From Clostridium sp. (GTDB lineage Bacteria > Bacillota > Clostridia > Clostridiales > Clostridiaceae): a stretch of 33,747 bases of DNA. Positions 7,636 through 15,074 of this stretch are shown here, in pieces. Under the pieces are notes generated by a model. The model was not told where the DNA came from. It did not search any database and saw only the letters and a list, made by a program, of their open reading frames with translations. Location: assembly GCA_017435645.1 (NCBI GenBank), contig JAFSER010000003.1, positions 1-33,747 of the forward strand. The letters run 5' to 3'. Made by a program: the position numbers and the translations under genes. Position 1 is the stretch's first letter; each line of letters begins with the position of its first letter.

Positions 7636-8349
7636 TTACACCATTTTTAAATCATTCATTATTTGTTTCTTTAGGCTTAGATACTTATCAGTTAATAAAT
7701 CCCTATCTTCATTTTTTTCATTAATTTTATATTGTGATTTGACTCTGCCCTTCTCTAAAACAACTATTTTATTCCCAAGAGTTAAAGCTTCATCTATACT
7801 ATGAGTTACAAATAAAATTGGACAATTTCTTTTATTATGTATCCTTAGTAATTCTCTTTGCATTTGTTCTCTTGTAAAATAATCTAATGCCGAAAAAGGT
7901 TCATCCATCATTATAAAACCTGGTTCACAAGCAAAAGCTCTAGCTATAGAAACCCTTTGCTTCATTCCACCTGATAATTGATTTGGATAAGCATTATTAA
8001 ACTTTTTTAGGCCTACTGTTTCAATGATTTCATTAATTTTATTTTCATCTATTTCTTTGTTATTTATACCAAAAGTTATATTCTTTTTTACATTTAACCA
8101 TGGCATTAATCTATCTTCTTGAAACACATATGCTTTTCTTTTTATATCTGTTTCTTGAATTTCACCTTGATCTAGTTTTTCTAACCCTGCAACAAGTCTT
8201 AATAAAGTAGTTTTTCCACATCCACTACGTCCTAAGATTACTGTTATTTCGTTATTGTGGATATCTAGATCTATACCATCTAAAACTTTTATCTGCTCTT
8301 TTTCTACATTATAAAACTTTCCTACATTAACTAACTTAATTCCAACCAT
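7636..8349 (-). CDS. ABC transporter ATP-binding protein (SsuB/TauB/NrtD-like)
   Basis: A 237-residue ATPase with all ABC motifs: Walker A GRSGCGKTT (residues about 41-49), signature QLSGGMKQRVSIARAFA, Walker B FIMMDEPFSALD and the switch histidine in FVTHSIDEALTLG. The sequence is of the nitrate/sulfonate/taurine importer class. Its start overlaps the permease stop by 14 bases, so the two are translated together. It powers uptake of whatever the 6644-7612 lipoprotein binds. Confidence 0.93.
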   Translation of the reverse strand: MVGIKLVNVGKFYNVEKEQIKVLDGIDLDIHNNEITVILGRSGCGKTTLLRLVAGLEKLDQGEIQETDIKRKAYVFQEDRLMPWLNVKKNITFGINNKEIDENKINEIIETVGLKKFNNAYPNQLSGGMKQRVSIARAFACEPGFIMMDEPFSALDYFTREQMQRELLRIHNKRNCPILFVTHSIDEALTLGNKIVVLEKGRVKSQYKINEKNEDRDLLTDKYLSLKKQIMNDLKMV

Positions 8350-9100
8350 TGCTTCCTGATCCTTTCAAAGCTTTATCAATTATAAAAGCAAATAATCTAT
8401 CTGTTAAATAGCCAACTACTCCTATAACTATAATTCCCACTATAACCTTATCTGTTCTAGACATTTGTTGAGCAAATAAAATCATATGACCAAGACCTGT
8501 TGAAGCTGCTATCATTTCAGCACTTATTATAGCTCTCCAACTATATCCAAGGCCTATTCTCATACCAACTAATATATCTGACATAGCGTATGGAAGTCTT
8601 ATTTTAAAAAAGCTCTTAACTTTTGAATATCCATAAACTTCACCAACTTCAATGAGCTTTTTATCACAACTTACAAATCCCTTAACTGTATTTAAGTATA
8701 TTGGGAAAAATGATGTTAATACTATAATTGATATTTTAGTTGTTTCTCCTATACCAAACCATAGTATTAATAATGGTATTAAACTTAATGGAGGAACATT
8801 TTTGAAAAATTGTATAATACTTTCATAATAATCAGTAGCTTTAGGAATTACAATTCTTAACATAGCTAATGTAATAGCAGCTATTGTTGCTATACCAAAT
8901 CCTTGTAATACTCTTACAAAGCTTATATATATATCTTCAAATATTTCTCCTGATTGAATCATTTTTAAAAGACTATCAAGTACTTTCCCTGGTGATGGCA
9001 GTATATATGAATTTACTAATTTCATATTTGTAACTATAATCCATATTAATAATATTGCTACAATAGAAATCCAGGTTTTTATTACTTTCTTTTTATTCAT
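8336..9100 (-). CDS. ABC transporter permease (SsuC/TauC-like)
   Basis: A 254-residue membrane protein with about 6 membrane segments. The coupling-loop motif toward the ATPase is clear (EVGEVYGYSKVKSFFKIRLP, with the family's EAA-type pattern). Other family hallmarks are FFKNVPPLSLIPLLILWFGI and GYSWRAIISAEMIAASTGLG. It forms the membrane channel of the importer. Its start overlaps the stop of the hydrogenase-like gene by 8 bases and its end overlaps the ATPase gene. Confidence 0.93.
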   Translation of the reverse strand: MNKKKVIKTWISIVAILLIWIIVTNMKLVNSYILPSPGKVLDSLLKMIQSGEIFEDIYISFVRVLQGFGIATIAAITLAMLRIVIPKATDYYESIIQFFKNVPPLSLIPLLILWFGIGETTKISIIVLTSFFPIYLNTVKGFVSCDKKLIEVGEVYGYSKVKSFFKIRLPYAMSDILVGMRIGLGYSWRAIISAEMIAASTGLGHMILFAQQMSRTDKVIVGIIVIGVVGYLTDRLFAFIIDKALKGSGSNGWN

Positions 9101-9722
9101 CCATTAACACTCCATCTCCATTATTACATCCATTTGTGCAATAAAGCATCTCAATTAACTCATCTTCTTTGTATAATCCATTTTTAAAATGATTTTCTAT
9201 ATTATCTTTACCAGATATACTACTTGTCTTAAATCCAAGTGATGTGAAATATCCTAAAGGAATAGGACTTTCATCAAGTGTTTTTCTTTCTATTTTTTTA
9301 TCTAAATCTAATTGTTTTACAAATTCATTCCAACTTATAAATACTGTATCTTCTAGATTTAACTTATTCCCATAATCCGCCAAACTTTTACATGGTGTTG
9401 TTATTACCTTTTTCTTATCCTTTAAATCTTCTCTTTCAGAAATTTCTATACCACAATGTATTAGAATAGGATCTATTTTAGGAATAATAACTTTTTCATT
9501 TTCTACCTGTTTATCAATCAACTCAATACTGGCTGGACATCTTCTATCTAAAATAGTTAAACCATTTCTATTTTTATAAAGTTCTCTATATTTTTCTTTA
9601 ACAATTCCATGCCAATCATTTTTAACTTCTACCCTTATATAACCATTTTTCAACAATACTTCATCTAACGAATCTTTTATATACATCTTATCCACTACAG
9701 GATTAATAAAAATATATTTCAT
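9093..9722 (-). CDS. Miniature [FeFe]-hydrogenase-like H-domain protein, putative 4Fe-4S protein
   Basis: A 209-residue protein, first in the transporter operon. Its layout follows the C-terminal H-cluster domain of [FeFe] hydrogenases in shortened form. RRCPASIEL (Cys62) matches the SCCPAW segment, TTPCKSLADYG (Cys111) the MPCTAKK segment, SISGKDNIENHF the VSG-N segment, and EMLYCTNGCNNGDGV (Cys195, Cys199) the MACPGGCxNGGG segment. All four cysteines that hold the 4Fe-4S part of the H-cluster are kept. The neighbouring cysteine used for proton transfer is Arg61. True hydrogenases are over 350 residues and carry ferredoxin domains, so catalysis of hydrogen is unlikely; an iron-sulfur sensor, reductase or carrier fits better. 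AGGAGG precedes the ATG. The transport link suggests it acts on the imported compound. Confidence 0.65.
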   Translation of the reverse strand: MKYIFINPVVDKMYIKDSLDEVLLKNGYIRVEVKNDWHGIVKEKYRELYKNRNGLTILDRRCPASIELIDKQVENEKVIIPKIDPILIHCGIEISEREDLKDKKKVITTPCKSLADYGNKLNLEDTVFISWNEFVKQLDLDKKIERKTLDESPIPLGYFTSLGFKTSSISGKDNIENHFKNGLYKEDELIEMLYCTNGCNNGDGVLMDE

Positions 9723-9752
9723 TTGTATGCCTCCTCTTTGGTTACAGAAGTT

Positions 9753-9781
9753 AGTATACTATAATTGATATTGAATTTCAA
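9753..9781 (-). promoter_or_regulatory. Sigma-A promoter of the hydrogenase-like/ABC operon
   Basis: On the minus strand TTGAAA (9776-9781) and TATACT (9753-9758) are separated by exactly 17 bases. The predicted start of transcription, near 9746, leaves a leader of about 24 bases that carries the AGGAGG site of the 9722 gene. Confidence 0.75.
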
Positions 9782-9876
9782 CATTATTTTATCTAAATTA
9801 CTACGATTTCTAACTCTTGTATTTAAAATATTTAAAAAAATTATATTTTTAGCTATAAAAATTCCATTTATATAAC

Positions 9877-9919
9877 AATCCTCATTAAAATTACTTTATT
9901 TATAAATTTAATGAGGATT
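9877..9919. terminator. Hairpin downstream of the bile salt hydrolase gene
   Basis: A perfect 13-bp stem, AATCCTCATTAAA at 9877-9889 and its complement at 9907-9919, 50 bases past the bsh stop. The T-run is better on the plus strand than on the minus strand, so termination strength for bsh is uncertain. Confidence 0.6.
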
Positions 9920-9968
9920 TTATTAATATTTATATTAAATTTTTATGTTTTCTTTATAATATTTTGAA

Positions 9969-10958
9969 TTAGTTTTGATAATTTATATCTTGATTATTTT
10001 TATATTCAAATATTTTCAACTCTTTGCCTTCTAAATTTTCTTTTTTCATATCTACTGCGTTTATTCTATTATTTCCATATGTTTTATAGTAATAAACTCC
10101 TTTTTCTTGATCCATACAAGAAGAATATAGAGTTAGATCTTCCAATCCTTCTTTTGTCATTACTCCACCTCTTATCATCTTAACATAATCAAGCATATGA
10201 AAGAATTGAGTAACTGCATTTATATCATTATCAATTATAGGTTCATTAGCTCTAATGTAAGCAGCTCTTACAAATCTAGAAACTGATGCAAAATCTCCTG
10301 GTATTCCTAAAGTTCCTGCTCCAATTCCTAGCGGTGTTAATTCTTGACTACTCCATTCAGTATCTTTAGGACTATTTGGAGTTAAGTAAATATATTCATT
10401 TAAATTTGTTAAATGCCAATCAAAGGTTGGATTATTAGTTAATACTCCTACTGGATTATTATAATAAGTTAACTTTTCTTTTGTTTTTTCCACTACAATT
10501 GAATTCCCACTCTTATCACTAATCATCCAATGAAGTGTTGGACACGGAGTCTTTTCATTAATTGGAACATCTACTAATTCTATATTACTAATATTTTCCT
10601 TAACTTCTTCTACAGTATCATGATTAGATAATACCCATGGAATAAAATCATAAGGGGCAATATTTATCTTTCCTTCAACTGGTTCTTTTTCAAAATAAGC
10701 ATAACCTGCAAAATTTAATCCTGCTGCAGCTAAGCCATTTTCATTCATACCATCAGCTATTGATGGATGATTATCAATAACAGTTCCCATGCAAATTATA
10801 GCTCTTTTATTAGTTACCATATTTCCTGTAACTAAATCTCTAAATTCATAGGATTTTGGAATTATCATAACTGATTGGTTAAAAAAATAAGCTAAATCCA
10901 TATTTCTTCCAAAAAAATAATTTCCTTTAACAGTATTTATACTTAATGCCGTACACAT
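9969..10958 (-). CDS. bsh: Bile salt hydrolase / choloylglycine hydrolase
   Basis: A 329-residue N-terminal nucleophile hydrolase that cuts glycine or taurine off conjugated bile salts. The catalytic set matches the C. perfringens enzyme residue for residue: Cys2 (exposed after Met removal), Arg18 and Asp21 in GRNMD, Asn82 in GLNFAGY, Asn175 in LTNNPTFDW and Arg228 in SVSRFVR. Length and both ends also match. No signal peptide is present, so the enzyme is intracellular. A penicillin acylase role is possible within the family, but the close C. perfringens match favours bile salts. GAGGTG precedes the ATG. It is a single-gene unit with a hairpin behind it, and no bile acid transporter is adjacent. 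Confidence 0.95.
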   Translation of the reverse strand: MCTALSINTVKGNYFFGRNMDLAYFFNQSVMIIPKSYEFRDLVTGNMVTNKRAIICMGTVIDNHPSIADGMNENGLAAAGLNFAGYAYFEKEPVEGKINIAPYDFIPWVLSNHDTVEEVKENISNIELVDVPINEKTPCPTLHWMISDKSGNSIVVEKTKEKLTYYNNPVGVLTNNPTFDWHLTNLNEYIYLTPNSPKDTEWSSQELTPLGIGAGTLGIPGDFASVSRFVRAAYIRANEPIIDNDINAVTQFFHMLDYVKMIRGGVMTKEGLEDLTLYSSCMDQEKGVYYYKTYGNNRINAVDMKKENLEGKELKIFEYKNNQDINYQN

Positions 10959-11013
10959 AATTACACCTCATACATTAAATTTATATAAATTTATTATGTG
11001 TATTATTTACTGT

Positions 11014-11019
11014 ATTATA
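11014..11019 (-). promoter_or_regulatory. Likely -10 box of bsh
   Basis: A perfect TATAAT on the minus strand about 56 bases before the bsh start. The -35 box is poor (TTTGGT or TTGGTT at 15-16 bases), so the call rests mainly on the -10. Confidence 0.45.
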
Positions 11020-11044
11020 CTTAATTAATATTAAAACCAAAATG

Positions 11045-11092
11045 AAAAATAGTTAAAGTGAACAATTTAACTTCTTCACTTTAACTATTTTT
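11045..11092 (-). terminator. Terminator of the two-component/ABC operon
   Basis: A perfect 18-bp stem, 11045-11062 with 11075-11092, around AATAGTTAAAGTGAA. It overlaps the histidine kinase stop codon. The A-run on the left becomes a U-run in the minus-strand transcript. Confidence 0.85.
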
Positions 11093-11996
11093 ATTTATTA
11101 ATATCAAAAGTAATATTAAAGCTTAATATATCATCTTGAAGTTCAGCTTTAATTTCTCCATTCATTTCTTCTACAAGAAGCTTTGTAATTGTAAGTCCTA
11201 AACCTGAACTTGAAGTACCTCTTGATTTATCTTTCATATAGAATCTATCAAATATATGCTCTACTTCTTCTTCATTTAATTCATCAGTATGATTTTCTAA
11301 GTTAATAACTACTTTATTATTTACTTTCTTTAAGGAAATACTAAATTTACCCTTACTATATTTAATTGCATTTTGAAATAAATTACTAAATACTCTTTCT
11401 AATGCATTTTTATCACACTGTACATACACCTCTTCATCTAATAATTTAACTTCTACATCAATATTTTTACTTTCAAAATCATTATAGAGCAATAGTAAAT
11501 GTTCTCGTATTAATTTATCTATATTTATACTTTCAATATTAAATCTATATTCTCCAGCTTCTAATCTAGATACATCATAGAATGTATGAACTAAACTATA
11601 TAGCACTTTTGTTCTTCTCTGAATAATAGCTAAGTATTCTTTTCTTTCATTATCATCTATATTATCATTTTCTATTAACTCTAAATAACCAAGTATTGAT
11701 GTTAAAGGAGTTCTTAAATCATGTGATATATTTTCTATTTCATTTCTTATAGATTTTTCTCTTCTAATATATTTAATTTTTTCTTTTTGAGATACTTCTA
11801 AATACCCATTTAATGTAACTAATAATTTTTCTAAGGTTTTATTTCCTGAGAAATACTTAAGTCTTCTATTTAACTCTATATTTTCACTAATTTCTTTAAA
11901 TTCACTATTTAAATTATTAATATCTTTAACTAATATAAAGAAGCGTGCAGAAAAATACACGCTAGGTATTAATAAAACTAAAAGTAACCATATCAT
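11091..11996 (-). CDS. Sensor histidine kinase with a single membrane segment
   Basis: A 301-residue histidine kinase. One membrane segment (about residues 2-23) is followed directly by a coiled region, the dimerisation/phosphoacceptor box ENISHDLRTPLTSILGYLEL (His92) and the ATPase domain (NLFQNAIKYSKG, SSGLGLTITKLLVEEM). There is no extracellular sensor domain, so the signal must come through the membrane or from a partner, as in kinases that work with peptide-antibiotic ABC transporters. It is last in the operon behind the response regulator and ABC genes, and starts 44 bases past the permease stop. GGAGG precedes the ATG. Confidence 0.9.
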   Translation of the reverse strand: MIWLLLVLLIPSVYFSARFFILVKDINNLNSEFKEISENIELNRRLKYFSGNKTLEKLLVTLNGYLEVSQKEKIKYIRREKSIRNEIENISHDLRTPLTSILGYLELIENDNIDDNERKEYLAIIQRRTKVLYSLVHTFYDVSRLEAGEYRFNIESINIDKLIREHLLLLYNDFESKNIDVEVKLLDEEVYVQCDKNALERVFSNLFQNAIKYSKGKFSISLKKVNNKVVINLENHTDELNEEEVEHIFDRFYMKDKSRGTSSSGLGLTITKLLVEEMNGEIKAELQDDILSFNITFDINK

Positions 11997-12040
11997 TTAT
12001 TGCACCCTCCTTTTTCCTTTTATATATTACATATTTCATT

Positions 12041-12817
12041 TTATTTAATTTCTTTTTTCTTAAATACTTCTAATCCTATAAAATAGAATAATACACAACC
12101 TATAACACCTACAATAATAGACTTTAGTATTCCCTCAGGGGTGGTCCATCCCAATACTAATTCCATAGTTGTTTCATCAAAAGTAGCTTTAATAATATTA
12201 ATTGGCATATAACTAGATATTGTCTTAAATAATTCAATTTTTTTGCCAAGCATATTTAGTAAAAACGGTATAATTATAATTATGCTAATCCAAGAAATAA
12301 CTCTATTCATTTCTTTTTCCATAATAAAATTAAGACTATTTGTTAAAGTTATAGATATTAAAAGTATTGGTATAGCTGTAATTAATGAATTTATTAGTAA
12401 TTTAAGTTCCTCTATTCCACTATTCTCTAAAAGTAAATATGCACTTATTATAAAAGCTGCACTAACTAAAATACCAACTATAAAAGTATATATTATACTA
12501 ATTAATAGCTTACTAAAATAAATACTATTTCTAGAAATCCCAAAAGAAACTGTATTTTTTAAAGTGTTATTTTTATATTCTTGTCCCCAAGTTAAAGTTA
12601 CAGCAGAAGCACATAAATACATAAGTAAAGATAATGATGAATATAAACTTGTAAATGCAAATTCAGTAGTTGCAAAAGGAAAATCAGTGAAATTTTTCGC
12701 CAAAAGATATAAAACTATATTACAAAATACTCCAAATCCAATTAAGCTAGCTATGAATATATAATTTCCCTTTGAACGTAAATTTCTATATAGTTCACTT
12801 TTTATATAATTAATCAT
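12041..12817 (-). CDS. ABC-2-type permease of a peptide-resistance-like transporter
   Basis: A 258-residue membrane protein with about 6 membrane segments, of the ABC-2 type used by BcrB and lantibiotic-immunity exporters. The N-terminus (MINYIKSELYRNLRSKGNY) is the usual cytosolic entry helix before the first membrane segment, and WGQEYKNNTLKNTVSFGISR is the family's conserved coupling stretch. I chose the ATG at 12815-12817 because GGAGGT stands 7 bases before it. The start overlaps the ATPase stop by 8 bases, so the pair is translated together. The exported or sensed molecule is unknown; antimicrobial peptides are likely from context. Confidence 0.85.
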   Translation of the reverse strand: MINYIKSELYRNLRSKGNYIFIASLIGFGVFCNIVLYLLAKNFTDFPFATTEFAFTSLYSSLSLLMYLCASAVTLTWGQEYKNNTLKNTVSFGISRNSIYFSKLLISIIYTFIVGILVSAAFIISAYLLLENSGIEELKLLINSLITAIPILLISITLTNSLNFIMEKEMNRVISWISIIIIIPFLLNMLGKKIELFKTISSYMPINIIKATFDETTMELVLGWTTPEGILKSIIVGVIGCVLFYFIGLEVFKKKEIK

Positions 12818-13730
12818 TTTTAATACCTCCAATTAAATTCATATAATATTTTTCAAGGTCAATAACTTTTTCATTTAAGCCTCTTAATCCTATGTCATTA
12901 TATACTGCTACTTTACTTATTTCTTCTATAATTGGAGATTTATCAAATAATTGAATTATTCCATCAGGCATAACCTTATAATCTTTATATCCTAGTTCTT
13001 TTTCTAAAAGCACAACTAATTTTTTGGCATCTGTTACCTTAATTTCTAAATAACTTTTACATCTTTCACTTAATTCTTCTGCACTTACTTCTTCTACAAG
13101 CTTTCCCTTACTTAATATTCCATAGCACGTTGCTATATTAGCTAACTCAGTTAATATATGACTTGATATAATTATTGTTATATTTTTTTCTTTATTTAAT
13201 TTTAAAAGTAAATTTCTTACTTCTATAATTCCACTTGGGTCTAGTCCATTAATTGGTTCATCTAAAATTAATACTTCTGGATCCCCTAATAATGCAAGTG
13301 CAAATCCTAATCTTTGTTTCATTCCTAAGGATATATTACTAAATTTCTTTTTTCTTGCTTCAAATAATCCAACCTCTTTTAAAACTTTTGTAGTACTTTC
13401 TTTTCCTGGAACACCTCTTTGAATTCTATAATATTCGATATTTTGTTCTAATGTCATCTTAGGATAAAAACTTGGATTTTCAATAATAGCACCTATTCTT
13501 TTTCTTACTTTATTTAAATCTTTTTCAGTAGATTTTCCCAACAACTCAAAGCTACCACTAGTTACATTACTTTGACCTGTTAATAATCTAAAAAGTGTTG
13601 TTTTTCCTGAGCCATTATTACCCACTAATCCATAAATATCACCTTGATTAACAGTAATACTTACATCATTTAAAGCTACAAAATGACCATATTTCTTCAT
13701 TAGTTTATTAGTTTTTATTACCTCTTTCAT
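12810..13730 (-). CDS. ABC transporter ATP-binding protein (BcrA/lantibiotic-immunity-like)
   Basis: A 306-residue ATPase with Walker A GNNGSGKTT, the signature in ISLGMKQRLGFALALLGDPE, Walker B VLILDEPINGLDP and the histidine in IIISSHILTELA. The extra C-terminal stretch of about 85 residues is typical of BcrA-type drug and peptide exporters. It is the second gene after the response regulator (103-base gap holding a tandem repeat). AAGGAG precedes the ATG. It powers the 12041-12817 permease. Confidence 0.9.
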   Translation of the reverse strand: MKEVIKTNKLMKKYGHFVALNDVSITVNQGDIYGLVGNNGSGKTTLFRLLTGQSNVTSGSFELLGKSTEKDLNKVRKRIGAIIENPSFYPKMTLEQNIEYYRIQRGVPGKESTTKVLKEVGLFEARKKKFSNISLGMKQRLGFALALLGDPEVLILDEPINGLDPSGIIEVRNLLLKLNKEKNITIIISSHILTELANIATCYGILSKGKLVEEVSAEELSERCKSYLEIKVTDAKKLVVLLEKELGYKDYKVMPDGIIQLFDKSPIIEEISKVAVYNDIGLRGLNEKVIDLEKYYMNLIGGIKND

Positions 13731-13808
13731 ATATTCTCCTTCTTAATTAAAATAAATCATTTTACTTACACTTTTAATAATAGAAAAATAACTTAAATAA
13801 ATCCTCAA

Positions 13809-13830
13809 GAAAGTTTAAAGAAAGTTTAAA
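13809..13830. promoter_or_regulatory. Perfect 11-bp tandem direct repeat, likely response-regulator site
   Basis: GAAAGTTTAAA occurs twice without a gap (13809-13819 and 13820-13830). It lies in the 103 bases between the response regulator stop and the ABC ATPase start. The 11-base period, about one helix turn, is what OmpR/PhoB-type regulators bind. On the minus strand it is followed at once by TTGAGG, a possible -35 box; I could not settle the -10. Confidence 0.55.
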
Positions 13831-13833
13831 GAT

Positions 13834-14535
13834 TTAAATCTTGTTCATTTTAAATCCTATTCCCCATACAGTTTTTATATATTCTTCATCTGGTATAATT
13901 TCTTTAATCTTCTTTCTAATATTACTTATGTGAACATTTATGCTGTTATCTTCACCATAATAGCCACTTTTCCATACTTTTTCATATAATATCTCTCTAG
14001 AAAAAACCTTATCTGGACTTTCTACTAATATAGCTAATATTTCAAATTCATGACCTGTTAAATCAATATTTTTATCTTTAACTGTAACCTCTCTAGATTC
14101 AACTCTTAAAATTAAATCCTTAAATTTATATACAGTATCTTCTTTTTCTGCTTCTTGTACTAAAGACTTTTTATACCTTCTTAATTGTGAGTTTACCCTT
14201 GCAATAATCTCTTCACATTGAAAAGGCTTTGTTATATAGTCATCAGCTCCAATATTTAAAACATTCACTTTATCTTCTAAAGAACTTTTTGCTGAAATAA
14301 CTATTATAGGTATTTCTTTCTTAGCTCTTATATTTTTTATTAGTTCTTCACCCGACATACCTGGTAACATTAAATCTAATAATATTATGTCAAACTCATT
14401 TAAATCAAGTCTTAATAAAGCTTCACTTCCTGAAAAAGCTTGAGTTGTACTATATCCAGCTTTCTCTAGGGTTTTCTTAATTAAATTATTAATATCAACA
14501 TCATCTTCAACTACTAAAATCTCTTCTTTTCTCAT
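13834..14535 (-). CDS. OmpR/PhoB-family response regulator
   Basis: A 233-residue regulator. The receiver domain (about 1-118) has the acidic pair in VVEDD, the phosphoacceptor Asp54 in ILLDLMLPG, and the conserved Lys in ADDYITKPF. The C-terminal winged helix (about 135-230) has the OmpR pattern (LTGHEFEILAILVESP, VHISNIRKKI). It should be phosphorylated by the kinase at 11091-11996 and control the ABC genes between them, probably through the repeat at 13809-13830. GAGG precedes the ATG. Confidence 0.93.
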   Translation of the reverse strand: MRKEEILVVEDDVDINNLIKKTLEKAGYSTTQAFSGSEALLRLDLNEFDIILLDLMLPGMSGEELIKNIRAKKEIPIIVISAKSSLEDKVNVLNIGADDYITKPFQCEEIIARVNSQLRRYKKSLVQEAEKEDTVYKFKDLILRVESREVTVKDKNIDLTGHEFEILAILVESPDKVFSREILYEKVWKSGYYGEDNSINVHISNIRKKIKEIIPDEEYIKTVWGIGFKMNKI

Positions 14536-14712
14536 AATAACCTCACATCTTAATTAAACTATATCACTCTATACTCCTATTACTTTATATCTCCTTTATA
14601 TTTAAATAACATATTACTTTTTATTTAATATGTATATTTTGTGCTAATGATATATACATTTCTATATAATTATATCTAAGATGATTTAATTGGTAAATTA
14701 TTTCAAAACAAA

Positions 14713-14753
14713 AAAACTTCTCAACTAAAGTAAAACCTTAATTGAAAAGTTTT
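14713..14753 (-). terminator. Minus-strand intrinsic terminator
   Basis: A 16-base stem (14713-14728 with 14738-14753). Two positions pair as G-U only in the minus-strand RNA and mismatch on the plus strand. A T-run follows on the minus strand, so it is directional. Confidence 0.7.
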
Positions 14754-14881
14754 AGTTATCCTTTTTTACAACACTATGATAATATATTAAAACTTTATGT
14801 AGTACATAATTTATTTAAATTATAAAATATATATCTATAATCTATAAAATCTCATATTAAAGCTTAACCTTTCTAAATATA

Positions 14882-14932
14882 ATAAATCCAAGGGTAATAA
14901 TTATTAAATTTCTATACTACACTTGGATTTAT
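14882..14932. terminator. Hairpin downstream of the nuclease gene
   Basis: A perfect 11-bp stem, ATAAATCCAAG at 14882-14892 and its complement at 14922-14932, with a long loop of 29 bases. The minus-strand continuation is AT-rich but not a clean U-run. It lies about 143 bases past the nuclease stop. Confidence 0.4.
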
Positions 14933-15074
14933 ATAAAAAGTAGGATTATATATGTTTTCTATTTAAATAAATATTATTATGTATATTTTAAAATTCTAGT
15001 AAATTAAAATCTATACTTATAATTATAAATACATTTTAATTACTATATGTAAAATTTCTTATTAAACTCTTATT

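Larger units (their letters stand above)
14536..15074. other. Intergenic region with two hairpins
   Basis: About 540 bases with no coding region that I can support. It holds a minus-strand terminator at 14713-14753, a second hairpin at 14882-14932 and AT-rich sequence that must include the response regulator promoter near 14560-14640. Confidence 0.5.

Noticed and set aside
9093..9722. An active [FeFe] hydrogenase
   Set aside because: It is too short, lacks ferredoxin domains and lacks the cysteine next to Cys62 that passes protons. No maturase genes (hydE, hydF, hydG) are in the window.
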